A DNA stretch of 5,031 nucleotides, from positions 1-5,031 of the forward strand of contig JASHUH010000610.1 of NCBI GenBank assembly GCA_030040115.1, read 5' to 3'. Positions 1 through 5,031 of this stretch are shown here, piece after piece. The DNA comes from Acidobacteriaceae bacterium (GTDB taxonomy: Bacteria; Acidobacteriota; Terriglobia; Terriglobales; Acidobacteriaceae). Under the pieces are notes generated by a model that was not told the origin of the DNA, did no database searches, and saw only the letters and a program-made list of their open reading frames with translations. Every line of letters begins with the position of its first letter. Position 1 is the first letter of the stretch. The position numbers and the translations under genes are program-made.

Positions 1-1566
1 CCCGAAAGCTGCCGGCAGGCTCATCAGCGGACATTCCAACTCGAAATCCGCAACTTCGTGCGCTCCGAACCCGTGGTCCGGCGGCCTGCCGCATGGCGCG
101 CCGAGCGTTCGTGTCTCTGCCTGGCCTGCACGCACCACCGCCAGCAAGTTTATCAGCCGCTTCACGGGCGCCTGCACTGCGAGAATCGGGACGCCGCCCC
201 GCGCCGACACCAGATTTGCGTAGCGGCAAAACTGAATCGTGTCTCCTAAACCCTGCTCTGCGTGCAACAGCACGCGTTTGCCTTTAAGCGCCTCGCCGCG
301 CCAGCGAGGCTGTGCAAATCGCCTGGGCGCGCGGTGCACCTCGCGGAAGCGCCATCGCACCTCGTAATCCACCCAGCCGCGTTCCCAATCTCCGAGCCGC
401 AGTTCAGTCAGCGCCAGGTTGTAGAGTGCGCCCGGGCTTGCGGGATCGCGCGCCGCCGCTCGTTTGTGGGTGCGGAGGGCTTCTTCCATGCGACCCAAAT
501 CGAGCAGCGAATTGCCGCGGTTGGACACGGCCGCCTGGTTGCCCAGCGCCTCCGCCCGCTCGAAAGCAGCAATCGCCTCCTCGAATCGGCGCTCGTTGTG
601 GAGCAGAATGCCCTGCATATTCACGGCTTCGTCGTGGTCGGGATCGCGCGCAAGCGCCCAGCGCAGCCACGCCCAAGCGCCGGCCAGGTCCCGTTCCGCG
701 GCCCGGAACTGGCACCAGGCAATCTGCGTCTCAATCCGGTCGGGGTTCAGCGCGAAGGCCTTGCGCAGATACTTCTCCGCTTCGGCGGGTCGGCGGCGCT
801 CGCGCTCCAGAATGGCGAGGTTGAGCCAACCTGAGACCAGATCCGGCCGCAACTCCGTGGCGTGCCGCAAAGCCGCCTCCGCGTAAGCCTCATGGCCCTG
901 CTCGCGCAGCAAATTGCCCAGGTTCGTCCAGGCCGCGGCAAAATCCGGTCGCAGCGCGATCGCCCGCCGGTAGCGTGCTTCGGCCTGCTTGGTCCTCCCC
1001 AGCCGGGCAAGCGCGAAACCGGCGGCAAAATGCGCTTCCGGCAATCGCGGGTCAATCGCCAGCGCATGCTCGTATTGCGCTAGCGCCTCTTCATGCCGGT
1101 CCAAAAAGGCCAGTGCATTGCCCAGTCCCATCACCGCGGCGACCAGCGACGGGTTTTGCCTAAGCGCCCGCTCAAACTCCCGCACAGCTTCTTCCGGCCA
1201 GCCGGCGGCGATCTTCAGCTCTCCTAACCCCATCCGCGCCAGCGGGTTCATTCCGTCCAGACGGATGGCCTGTGCGTAAGCGCGTTCCGCCTCATCGTTT
1301 CTGCCTGCGGCTTTGAGCGCCTGGCCCAGCGCCACCCAAGCCGCGCCCATTCCAGGCGCGACTGCCGTGCCCGCCACCGCCATTTCCACCGCCGCTTCTG
1401 TCTGCCGGCTGGCGAGCGCCACCAGGCTCATCCCCACCAACGCCTCGGGATGCCGCGGATTCAGCCCCAAAGCCCTCTGATAGTTGAGCGCGATTTCCGT
1501 CAGCCGCCCCGTCAAGCGATGGCTGCGATCTCTGCTATGCGGCGGTTTTTGCGCGGCAGCAAGCAT
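1..1566 (-). CDS. TPR-repeat protein with GT9-like glycosyltransferase domain (C-terminus outside window)
   Basis: The minus-strand frame stays open for 522 codons from ATG 1566 to base 1; no stop lies in the window, so the 3' end is missing. Residues about 24-400 are a run of 34-residue tetratricopeptide repeats (a partial first, about ten full, the start of another). They show the usual spacing, for example W77..LG81, N215-LG217, N249-LA251, each ending in a helix of A..(L/I)..(D/N/R)P type. Residues about 401-522 open a second domain: YEVRWRF (401-407), PRWRG (420-424), then HAEQGLGDTIQFCRY (435-449). That glycine-rich GLGD loop is typical of the first nucleotide-sugar-binding strand of GT-B heptosyltransferase-like (GT9) domains; CPLMSLP (512-518) is also typical of this fusion family. 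No signal peptide is seen, so it is probably cytoplasmic. Acceptor and sugar donor are unknown. ATG 1566 is chosen because GGAG lies 4 nt upstream; the frame stays open further upstream without a well-placed start. It is divergent from phoU. Confidence 0.9.
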   Translation of the reverse strand, partial: MLAAAQKPPHSRDRSHRLTGRLTEIALNYQRALGLNPRHPEALVGMSLVALASRQTEAAVEMAVAGTAVAPGMGAAWVALGQALKAAGRNDEAERAYAQAIRLDGMNPLARMGLGELKIAAGWPEEAVREFERALRQNPSLVAAVMGLGNALAFLDRHEEALAQYEHALAIDPRLPEAHFAAGFALARLGRTKQAEARYRRAIALRPDFAAAWTNLGNLLREQGHEAYAEAALRHATELRPDLVSGWLNLAILERERRRPAEAEKYLRKAFALNPDRIETQIAWCQFRAAERDLAGAWAWLRWALARDPDHDEAVNMQGILLHNERRFEEAIAAFERAEALGNQAAVSNRGNSLLDLGRMEEALRTHKRAAARDPASPGALYNLALTELRLGDWERGWVDYEVRWRFREVHRAPRRFAQPRWRGEALKGKRVLLHAEQGLGDTIQFCRYANLVSARGGVPILAVQAPVKRLINLLAVVRAGQAETRTLGAPCGRPPDHGFGAHEVADFELECPLMSLPAAFG

Positions 1567-1698
1567 AACGCTCCGGTGGAGCAAGTGTCGGTGCAGCTCA
1601 CCCCCTGATTCCCGACCCCTGGCGCCCGATTTCTGCTCACCTTGAAACTTAGGCTGGACTGCTTCGGCATACAAGGGAAAAGCAGTGCGCAGACGGTC

Positions 1699-1718
1699 TT
1701 GGAAGGACGTCTTTCCCA
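1699..1718. repeat. Imperfect inverted repeat centred on GACGTC
   Basis: The arms TTGGAAGGAC (1699-1708) and GTCTTTCCCA (1709-1718) are inverted copies with one G-T wobble and one mismatch. As RNA it would form a 6-bp stem (1701-1706 with 1711-1716) around an ACGT loop. It sits roughly in the middle of the divergent intergenic region, where a dimeric repressor or activator could act on either gene. Chance is a real alternative, since the arms are short and imperfect. Confidence 0.3.
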
Positions 1719-1772
1719 ATCTTGACCGAGTTTGAAATCGGAACTGGCCGCCGGTGTGGACCTGGAGCTTGA

Positions 1773-1803
1773 CGAATATGGTGCTCGCCCGAATTTCGTG
1801 CTC
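1773..1803 (+). repeat. 14-bp direct repeat upstream of phoU, 17-bp period
   Basis: CGAATATGGTGCTC (1773-1786) and CGAATTTCGTGCTC (1790-1803) match at 12 of 14 positions, as CGAAT-NTN-GTGCTC, with 3 bp between copies. The second copy ends 44 bp before the phoU start codon. Tandem half-sites are how OmpR/PhoB-type response regulators and many activators bind DNA, but the 17-bp period is not the 11-bp period of the enterobacterial Pho box. The repeat is directly visible; its role as an operator is inference. Confidence 0.5.
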
Positions 1804-1814
1804 CTGTAATACAG
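1804..1814. repeat. Short perfect palindrome CTGTA-A-TACAG
   Basis: CTGTAATACAG is a perfect 5-bp inverted repeat around a single central A, directly next to the second copy of the direct repeat and 33 bp before the phoU start. It could be a small operator or lie at the core promoter (TAATAC at 1807-1812 is a weak -10-like hexamer). An 11-bp palindrome can easily arise by chance. Confidence 0.3.
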
Positions 1815-1835
1815 CTTGATGCACAATGGAGTAAT

Positions 1836-1840
1836 AGGGG
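1836..1840 (+). promoter_or_regulatory. Ribosome-binding site of phoU
   Basis: AGGGG lies 7 nt before GTG 1848. It decides the start: an in-frame TGA at 1818-1820 leaves GTG 1848 as the only start codon before the conserved N-terminus, and the next in-frame ATG is codon 20, inside the first PhoU helix. Confidence 0.7.
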
Positions 1841-1847
1841 AAAAGGC

Positions 1848-2519
1848 GTGCCGCGTATTCACTTTCAACTTCAGCTCGCCGAACTGAAGGACAAGCTCCT
1901 TGCCATGGCTGCCTTGGCGCAGCAGACGGTGGAGGCCGCGGTAGACGCCTACCTGCAGCGCGATAAAGGTCTGTGCAAGTACGTGAAGCAAAACGAGGCC
2001 GCGATCAACACCGCGCAGCGGGAGCTGGACGAGATGGCCTACGAACTGCTTGCCAAGGAGCAGCCCATGGCCATCGATCTGCGCTTCATCCTGGCGGTGA
2101 TCAAGATCAACGGCGACCTGGAGCGTATCGGCGATCAGGCCATGGCCATTTCGCGCCGGACCAAGGACGCTCTCGCCCTCGACATGGCTGACCTGCCAGT
2201 CGATTTCGCGGCCATGGGCGAGTACGCCGGTCACATGATCCGCTCCGCCCTGCAGGCCCTGCTTGATGGCGACGCCCGCCTCGCTGACTCCATCCGCGAG
2301 ATGGACGACGAGATCGATCGCATGAACCGCCGCGCCCAAGCCGATCTGCTGAAGCTCATCGTGTCGGAGCCGCAGTCCACCAAACAGGCCATGACGGGGA
2401 TCCTGGTGGCGAGAAACCTGGAGCGGATCGCCGATCACGCTTCGAGCATCGCCACCGACGTGATTTTCTGGATTCGCGGCGCCGATGTTCGCCACCAGCT
2501 AAGCATGTCGATGGATTGA
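1848..2519 (+). CDS. phoU: Phosphate signalling regulator PhoU
   Basis: A complete 223-residue protein of normal PhoU length. PhoU is a cytoplasmic helical protein that damps phosphate signalling by linking the PstSCAB transporter to the PhoR kinase, and it limits phosphate uptake. Two tandem three-helix PhoU domains are visible, about residues 15-105 and 120-210. Each carries the family's metal-binding E/DxxxD signature: GDLERIGDQA (89-98, E92 and D96) and NLERIADHAS (190-199, E192 and D196). The start is GTG with a good AGGGG site 7 nt upstream. No pst or phoB/phoR gene is in the window: the left neighbour is a divergent TPR-glycosyltransferase gene, and a convergent ABC ATPase gene begins 12 bp past the stop. 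It could still be the end of a pho locus broken up by rearrangement, or act on a distant one. The direct repeat at 1773-1803 is a candidate control site. Confidence 0.95.
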   Translation: MPRIHFQLQLAELKDKLLAMAALAQQTVEAAVDAYLQRDKGLCKYVKQNEAAINTAQRELDEMAYELLAKEQPMAIDLRFILAVIKINGDLERIGDQAMAISRRTKDALALDMADLPVDFAAMGEYAGHMIRSALQALLDGDARLADSIREMDDEIDRMNRRAQADLLKLIVSEPQSTKQAMTGILVARNLERIADHASSIATDVIFWIRGADVRHQLSMSMD

Positions 2520-2536
2520 GCGCGGCTCGATTTATT
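2515..2536 (+). terminator. Candidate short terminator hairpin at the end of phoU
   Basis: ATTGAGC (2515-2521) pairs with GCTCGAT (2525-2531) as a 7-bp stem with one T-G wobble and a GCG loop, followed by TTATT. The phoU stop codon lies within the left arm and the tail overlaps the stop codon of the convergent ATPase gene. On the opposite strand the wobble becomes a C-A mismatch and no T-run follows, so any terminator activity would favour the phoU direction. The stem is short and the T-tract interrupted, so this is a weak call. Confidence 0.35.
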
Positions 2537-3335
2537 CCTCTGCGCCGGGCAGCTCCGGCGTGGCCGCAATCAGGCGCTGGGTGTATGCCTGGCGAGGATG
2601 CGAGCACAGCGCTTCTGTTTCGCCCGTCTCCACCAGCTTTCCCCGCTCCATCACCGCAATGCGCGTGCTCAGGTAGCGCACCAGGGGCATGGAGTGCGAG
2701 ATAAACAGATAGGTCAATTCGTTTTCGCGCTGCAGGCGCCGGAGCAGGTTGACAATCTGCGCGCCTACGCTCACATCCAGCGCCGAGACCGGCTCATCGA
2801 GAATCAGCAGCGCCGGGCGCAGCGCCAGTGCGCGGGCAATATTGACGCGTTGCCGCTGCCCGCCGGAAAGTTCATGGGGATGACGCGCCAACGCGGATTC
2901 ATCCAGTCCCACCTCGCGCATAAGCTCCGCGCCCCTGGCGCGGAGAGCCGCAGGCCGGCCATTCACGCCCGCTTGCCGCCCATGAATCAACCACGGCTCG
3001 GTGACGATCTGAAAAATGCTCATGCGCGGATTCAAGGCCGCGTACGGGTCCTGGAAGACCGGCTGCATCTTCCGCCGCAGCCGCCGCATTTGCGCGCCTG
3101 AAGCCCTCGCAACGTCCAGGCTGTCTACGCGCACCGCTCCACGGCTCGGTTCGACCAAGCCGAGAATCATGCGCGCCACGGTGGTTTTGCCGGACCCCGA
3201 CTCGCCGACCAACCCCAGCGTTTCGCCCGCTTCGATGGAGAGCGAAACATCTTCCACCACGGCGTGCTGTTCACTCCGCAGTCCGGCGCGCCGCGGATAG
3301 GTTTTCCAGACCGACTGCACCTCCACGAGCGCCAT
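2532..3335 (-). CDS. ABC transporter ATPase, oligopeptide/dipeptide (OppF/DppF-like) family
   Basis: A complete 267-residue nucleotide-binding subunit with every catalytic motif intact: Walker A GESGSGKT (44-51), Q-loop in VFQDPYAALNPR (Q95), signature LSGGQ (156-160), Walker B LLILDEP (176-182, catalytic E181), D-loop SALD (184-187) and H-loop H214. QDPYAALNPR and the closing HPRQAYTQRL (246-255) are typical of the Opp/Dpp/Nik family, where such subunits power import of peptides, nickel or oligosaccharides at the cytoplasmic membrane. Family OppF/DppF proteins usually run to about 330 residues; this one stops soon after the HPY-type motif and is nearer NikE in size. No permease, binding protein or second ATPase is in the window. 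It starts 8 bp after the GH31 stop and is almost certainly co-transcribed with it. Within the family the substrate cannot be read from this subunit. The switch region reads SHSMPLVRYLS, where SHD is commoner. Confidence 0.93.
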   Translation of the reverse strand: MALVEVQSVWKTYPRRAGLRSEQHAVVEDVSLSIEAGETLGLVGESGSGKTTVARMILGLVEPSRGAVRVDSLDVARASGAQMRRLRRKMQPVFQDPYAALNPRMSIFQIVTEPWLIHGRQAGVNGRPAALRARGAELMREVGLDESALARHPHELSGGQRQRVNIARALALRPALLILDEPVSALDVSVGAQIVNLLRRLQRENELTYLFISHSMPLVRYLSTRIAVMERGKLVETGETEALCSHPRQAYTQRLIAATPELPGAEE

Positions 3336-3341
3336 GCCTCG

Positions 3342-3345
3342 CCCT
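3342..3345 (-). promoter_or_regulatory. Shine-Dalgarno site of the ATPase, overlapping the GH31 stop codon
   Basis: On the minus strand the GH31 stop TAG runs straight into the site (TAGGG), 6 nt before the ATPase ATG at 3335. Ribosomes finishing GH31 would sit on the next gene's initiation site, which points to translational coupling and a shared transcript. Confidence 0.6.
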
Positions 3346-5031
3346 ACTTTCCGGCAGCGTCCGCCAACGCTTCAGCCCGGTTTACCGCATTCTGCCGGGT
3401 CATTTTCTCCGCATCCATATCCGCTGGACGCAGGGGATTATTCTCCATGCGCGCCGCGTAGCTCGCCAGGAGTTGCGGAAAGCTTGCGCCCAGGGCGGCC
3501 ACCGCGGCTTGCGCCTTTGGCAGCGCGTCATGGAAATGCGCAATCTCGTCGACCGCGCGCTCGGGGTGATAACTGAGCCGGTCGCCGGTCTGCATGGCGT
3601 CGATCAGAACATCGGGCGGCGCGCCCACCGGCCAGGTCTGCTGCAGCGCGTCGTAGGCGCCGCGCAGCCGCGTCATGGCTCCGGCAAAACCGTCCAGCTC
3701 GCCGCGGCGCGCGGTGAGGCCGGCGGCGCGGCGCACTTCGATGGTCACCTTCGCCCCAACGCTCGTATCCGGCACGGGGATCACCGTGGTCAGCGTATTG
3801 CCCAGGTAGGTCCAGCCCGGCTTGCCGACTTGCCCCTGCGGAACCGGCTTGCCATTCACCGTCACCGCGGCGGGCGGCCAGTCGGCGGGCAGGCGCAGCT
3901 CGTAAGCACGGCCGCGGAGCATGCCGGGATAGCTGCCCTCCACCGGCCCAATCTCCACGCGCAATGTGTCCCCGTTTTGCGTCGCCTGGATGGGCGTGCG
4001 CGCAAACACGCCCCACTGGTACTCGATCCACTTTCCTGAATCTTCATACAGCGAATAGCTCGAGCTCGCGCCCGGTTCGAGCGGCCATACGTTCACAATC
4101 AGCGGATCGACGGGTTTTTCTCCGGTGTACAGCATCGCGGGCTGCATGGGCACAATCGCGCCTGCCTTTACATACACCGGAATCTGATCGATGGAGAAGC
4201 TGCGCTCCACGGTGATCGGGCCGGTGAAGTGCTTGCCGGTGGGCCGCTCGATCCACTCGCCCTTCGGCAGCCACACCTGCTCTTCGGCCAGGCCGCTTGC
4301 CGCATCGGCGGGCTCAGTCACTGGGCTGGCCAGCATCTGGCTGCCGAAGACATATTCGTCCTTGCTGGTGTAGGCGGCGTCCGCTTCCGGCCAATCGTAA
4401 TAGAGAGGATGCAGAAACGCCACGCCGGTGTCGTAGGTGCGCCGCGCTTCGGTGTAAATATACGGCTGAAGCGCCATGCGCAGTTGATAGGTCGAGCGCA
4501 AAATCGAGGAGTATGGCTCCGGATAGGCCCAGATGCGCCGCTCCGAGTCGGGATTCTTGGTGGTGTGCGTACGCAAAATCGGACTGAAGGCTCCAAACTG
4601 CACCCAGCGCGTAAACAACTCCGGATCCACCGCGCCCGGCATGTGTCCGCCGATGTCGTGACTCCAATACGCATAGCCCACGTTAGCCGCCGTAGCCGTG
4701 AACCAGGGCTGAAAGGCCAGCGACGGCCATACCGAAATGGTGTCGCCGGAGAATCCGATTTCGTAACGATGATTGCCCAGGCCGCCCCAGCGGTGAAACA
4801 GCAGCGGCCGCTTGCCCTCGCGCTGCTGATCGGTAAAGTGCAGGTAATTGATCCACCAGGTATTGTTCACGCCCGGCAGGTTGGTCATGGGCTGCTGCTG
4901 CCAATCGAGCCACCAGAAATCAATGCCCTGCTTCTCCAATGGATGAAGCACAAGGTTGAAATAATCCGTGGCCCAGCGCTTGCTGGTGGGTTCGAAAGGC
5001 ACATATTTCTTGGTCGCGGGGTCAATGCCCA
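3344..5031 (-). CDS. GH31-family alpha-glycosidase (N-terminus outside window)
   Basis: The frame is open to the right edge, giving 561 visible residues (numbered from the first full codon); apparent starts near 5000 are internal. GH31 enzymes hydrolyse alpha-glycosidic bonds with retention. The visible part begins inside the (beta/alpha)8 barrel. D42 in FWWLDWQQ is the expected nucleophile and D96 in IGFSGDT the expected acid/base; YWSHDIGGH (121-129) and FSPILRTHT (148-156) are further active-site stretches. The barrel ends near residue 245. Next come beta-sandwich domains with IPVYVKAGAIVPMQP (283-297) and a DUF5110-like part containing GPVEGSYPGML (361-371). An alanine-rich helical tail (about 436-561) ends the protein. 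The N-terminal beta-sandwich, any signal peptide and the first barrel strands lie beyond the edge, so location is unknown. alpha-Glucosidase, alpha-xylosidase and other GH31 specificities cannot be told apart here. It is the upstream gene of a pair with the ABC ATPase. Confidence 0.93.
   Translation of the reverse strand, partial: GIDPATKKYVPFEPTSKRWATDYFNLVLHPLEKQGIDFWWLDWQQQPMTNLPGVNNTWWINYLHFTDQQREGKRPLLFHRWGGLGNHRYEIGFSGDTISVWPSLAFQPWFTATAANVGYAYWSHDIGGHMPGAVDPELFTRWVQFGAFSPILRTHTTKNPDSERRIWAYPEPYSSILRSTYQLRMALQPYIYTEARRTYDTGVAFLHPLYYDWPEADAAYTSKDEYVFGSQMLASPVTEPADAASGLAEEQVWLPKGEWIERPTGKHFTGPITVERSFSIDQIPVYVKAGAIVPMQPAMLYTGEKPVDPLIVNVWPLEPGASSSYSLYEDSGKWIEYQWGVFARTPIQATQNGDTLRVEIGPVEGSYPGMLRGRAYELRLPADWPPAAVTVNGKPVPQGQVGKPGWTYLGNTLTTVIPVPDTSVGAKVTIEVRRAAGLTARRGELDGFAGAMTRLRGAYDALQQTWPVGAPPDVLIDAMQTGDRLSYHPERAVDEIAHFHDALPKAQAAVAALGASFPQLLASYAARMENNPLRPADMDAEKMTRQNAVNRAEALADAAGK

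Larger units (their letters stand above)
1567..1847. other. Divergent intergenic region between the TPR-glycosyltransferase gene and phoU
   Basis: This 281-bp stretch is the only sizeable non-coding part of the window and is visibly more A+T-rich than its flanks. It must carry the start signals of both divergent genes. It contains an imperfect palindrome (1699-1718), a 14-bp direct repeat (1773-1803), a short perfect palindrome (1804-1814) and the phoU ribosome-binding site. A TTGACG hexamer at 1769-1774 resembles a -35 box, but no good -10 lies 16-18 bp downstream, so I do not call a sigma-70 promoter. Long open frames cross it on the minus strand, but neither of those I read resembles a known protein. 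Confidence 0.7.

Noticed and set aside
709..728. TGGCAC element resembling a sigma-54 promoter
   Set aside because: The downstream GC box does not match at the required spacing and it lies inside coding sequence on the opposite strand.
262..834. Plus-strand open frames of 140-190 codons over the left part of the window
   Set aside because: They are antisense shadows of the TPR-glycosyltransferase gene, whose minus-strand frame shows repeated TPR motifs and the GLGD loop.
747..1067. A 106-codon minus-strand open frame inside the TPR gene
   Set aside because: It is in a different frame from the TPR repeats and has an arginine-, cysteine- and proline-rich composition typical of a shifted GC-rich frame.
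1769..1797. Sigma-70 promoter based on TTGACG at 1769-1774
   Set aside because: The hexamers 16-18 bp downstream (GAATTT, AATTTC, ATTTCG) are poor -10 matches.
1778..1819. A 13-codon open frame before phoU (ATG 1778 to TGA 1819) as a possible leader peptide
   Set aside because: Its only Shine-Dalgarno-like GGAG is about 11 nt upstream, the peptide has no attenuator-like codon run, and no alternative hairpins were seen after it.
1567..1920. Possible N-terminal extension of the TPR protein, since its frame stays open well upstream of ATG 1566
   Set aside because: The upstream translation lacks TPR character, I saw no start codon with a Shine-Dalgarno, and ATG 1566 has GGAG nearby just before the first repeat.
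1512..2495. A 327-codon open frame on the minus strand, antisense to phoU and crossing the intergenic region
   Set aside because: It lies opposite the whole of a clearly conserved phoU and its translation resembles no family I know. Long antisense frames are expected opposite GC-rich genes.
3528..4031. Additional open frames of 60-190 codons on both strands across the GH31 gene
   Set aside because: They are out-of-frame shadows of the GH31 gene, whose own frame carries the catalytic motifs without a break.

Overview
The window is a GC-rich (roughly 60% or more G+C by eye), densely coding bacterial segment. Codon use and protein style (a PhoU beginning MPRIHFQLQL, a long TPR-glycosyltransferase fusion, a GH31 glycosidase with a helical tail, an Opp/Dpp-type ATPase) suggest a soil-type Acidobacteriota (Terriglobia). 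This rests on recalled protein resemblance and was not tested by a search.

Layout, left to right. (1) 1-1566, minus strand: a protein of about eleven tetratricopeptide repeats joined to the start of a GT-B (heptosyltransferase/GT9-like) glycosyltransferase domain. It is open from its ATG at 1566 to base 1, so its C-terminus lies outside the window. (2) 1567-1847: the divergent intergenic region and the only sizeable non-coding stretch. It holds a 14-bp direct repeat, two small inverted repeats and the phoU ribosome-binding site. (3) 1848-2519, plus strand: phoU, complete, GTG start. (4) 2515-2536: a short hairpin with a T-rich tail that spans the phoU stop, a candidate terminator. (5) 2532-3335, minus strand: a complete Opp/Dpp-family ABC ATPase, convergent with phoU and separated from it by 12 bp. 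(6) 3344-5031, minus strand: the C-terminal part of a GH31 alpha-glycosidase, whose N-terminus lies beyond the right edge.

The GH31 and ATPase genes are co-directional with only 8 bp between them. The ATPase Shine-Dalgarno sequence overlaps the GH31 stop codon, so they are almost certainly one translationally coupled transcript running leftward and ending against phoU. A glycosidase paired with a peptide/oligosaccharide-type importer ATPase would fit glycoside breakdown and uptake, but that link is inferred from position only. phoU, normally part of phosphate sensing with the Pst transporter and the PhoR/PhoB pair, stands without pst or pho neighbours here. No mobile element, CRISPR array, tRNA or rRNA was seen. 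I did not find a convincing novel multi-gene system. The items most worth checking are the direct repeat before phoU, the GH31-ATPase coupling, and the insertion in the glycosyltransferase domain.
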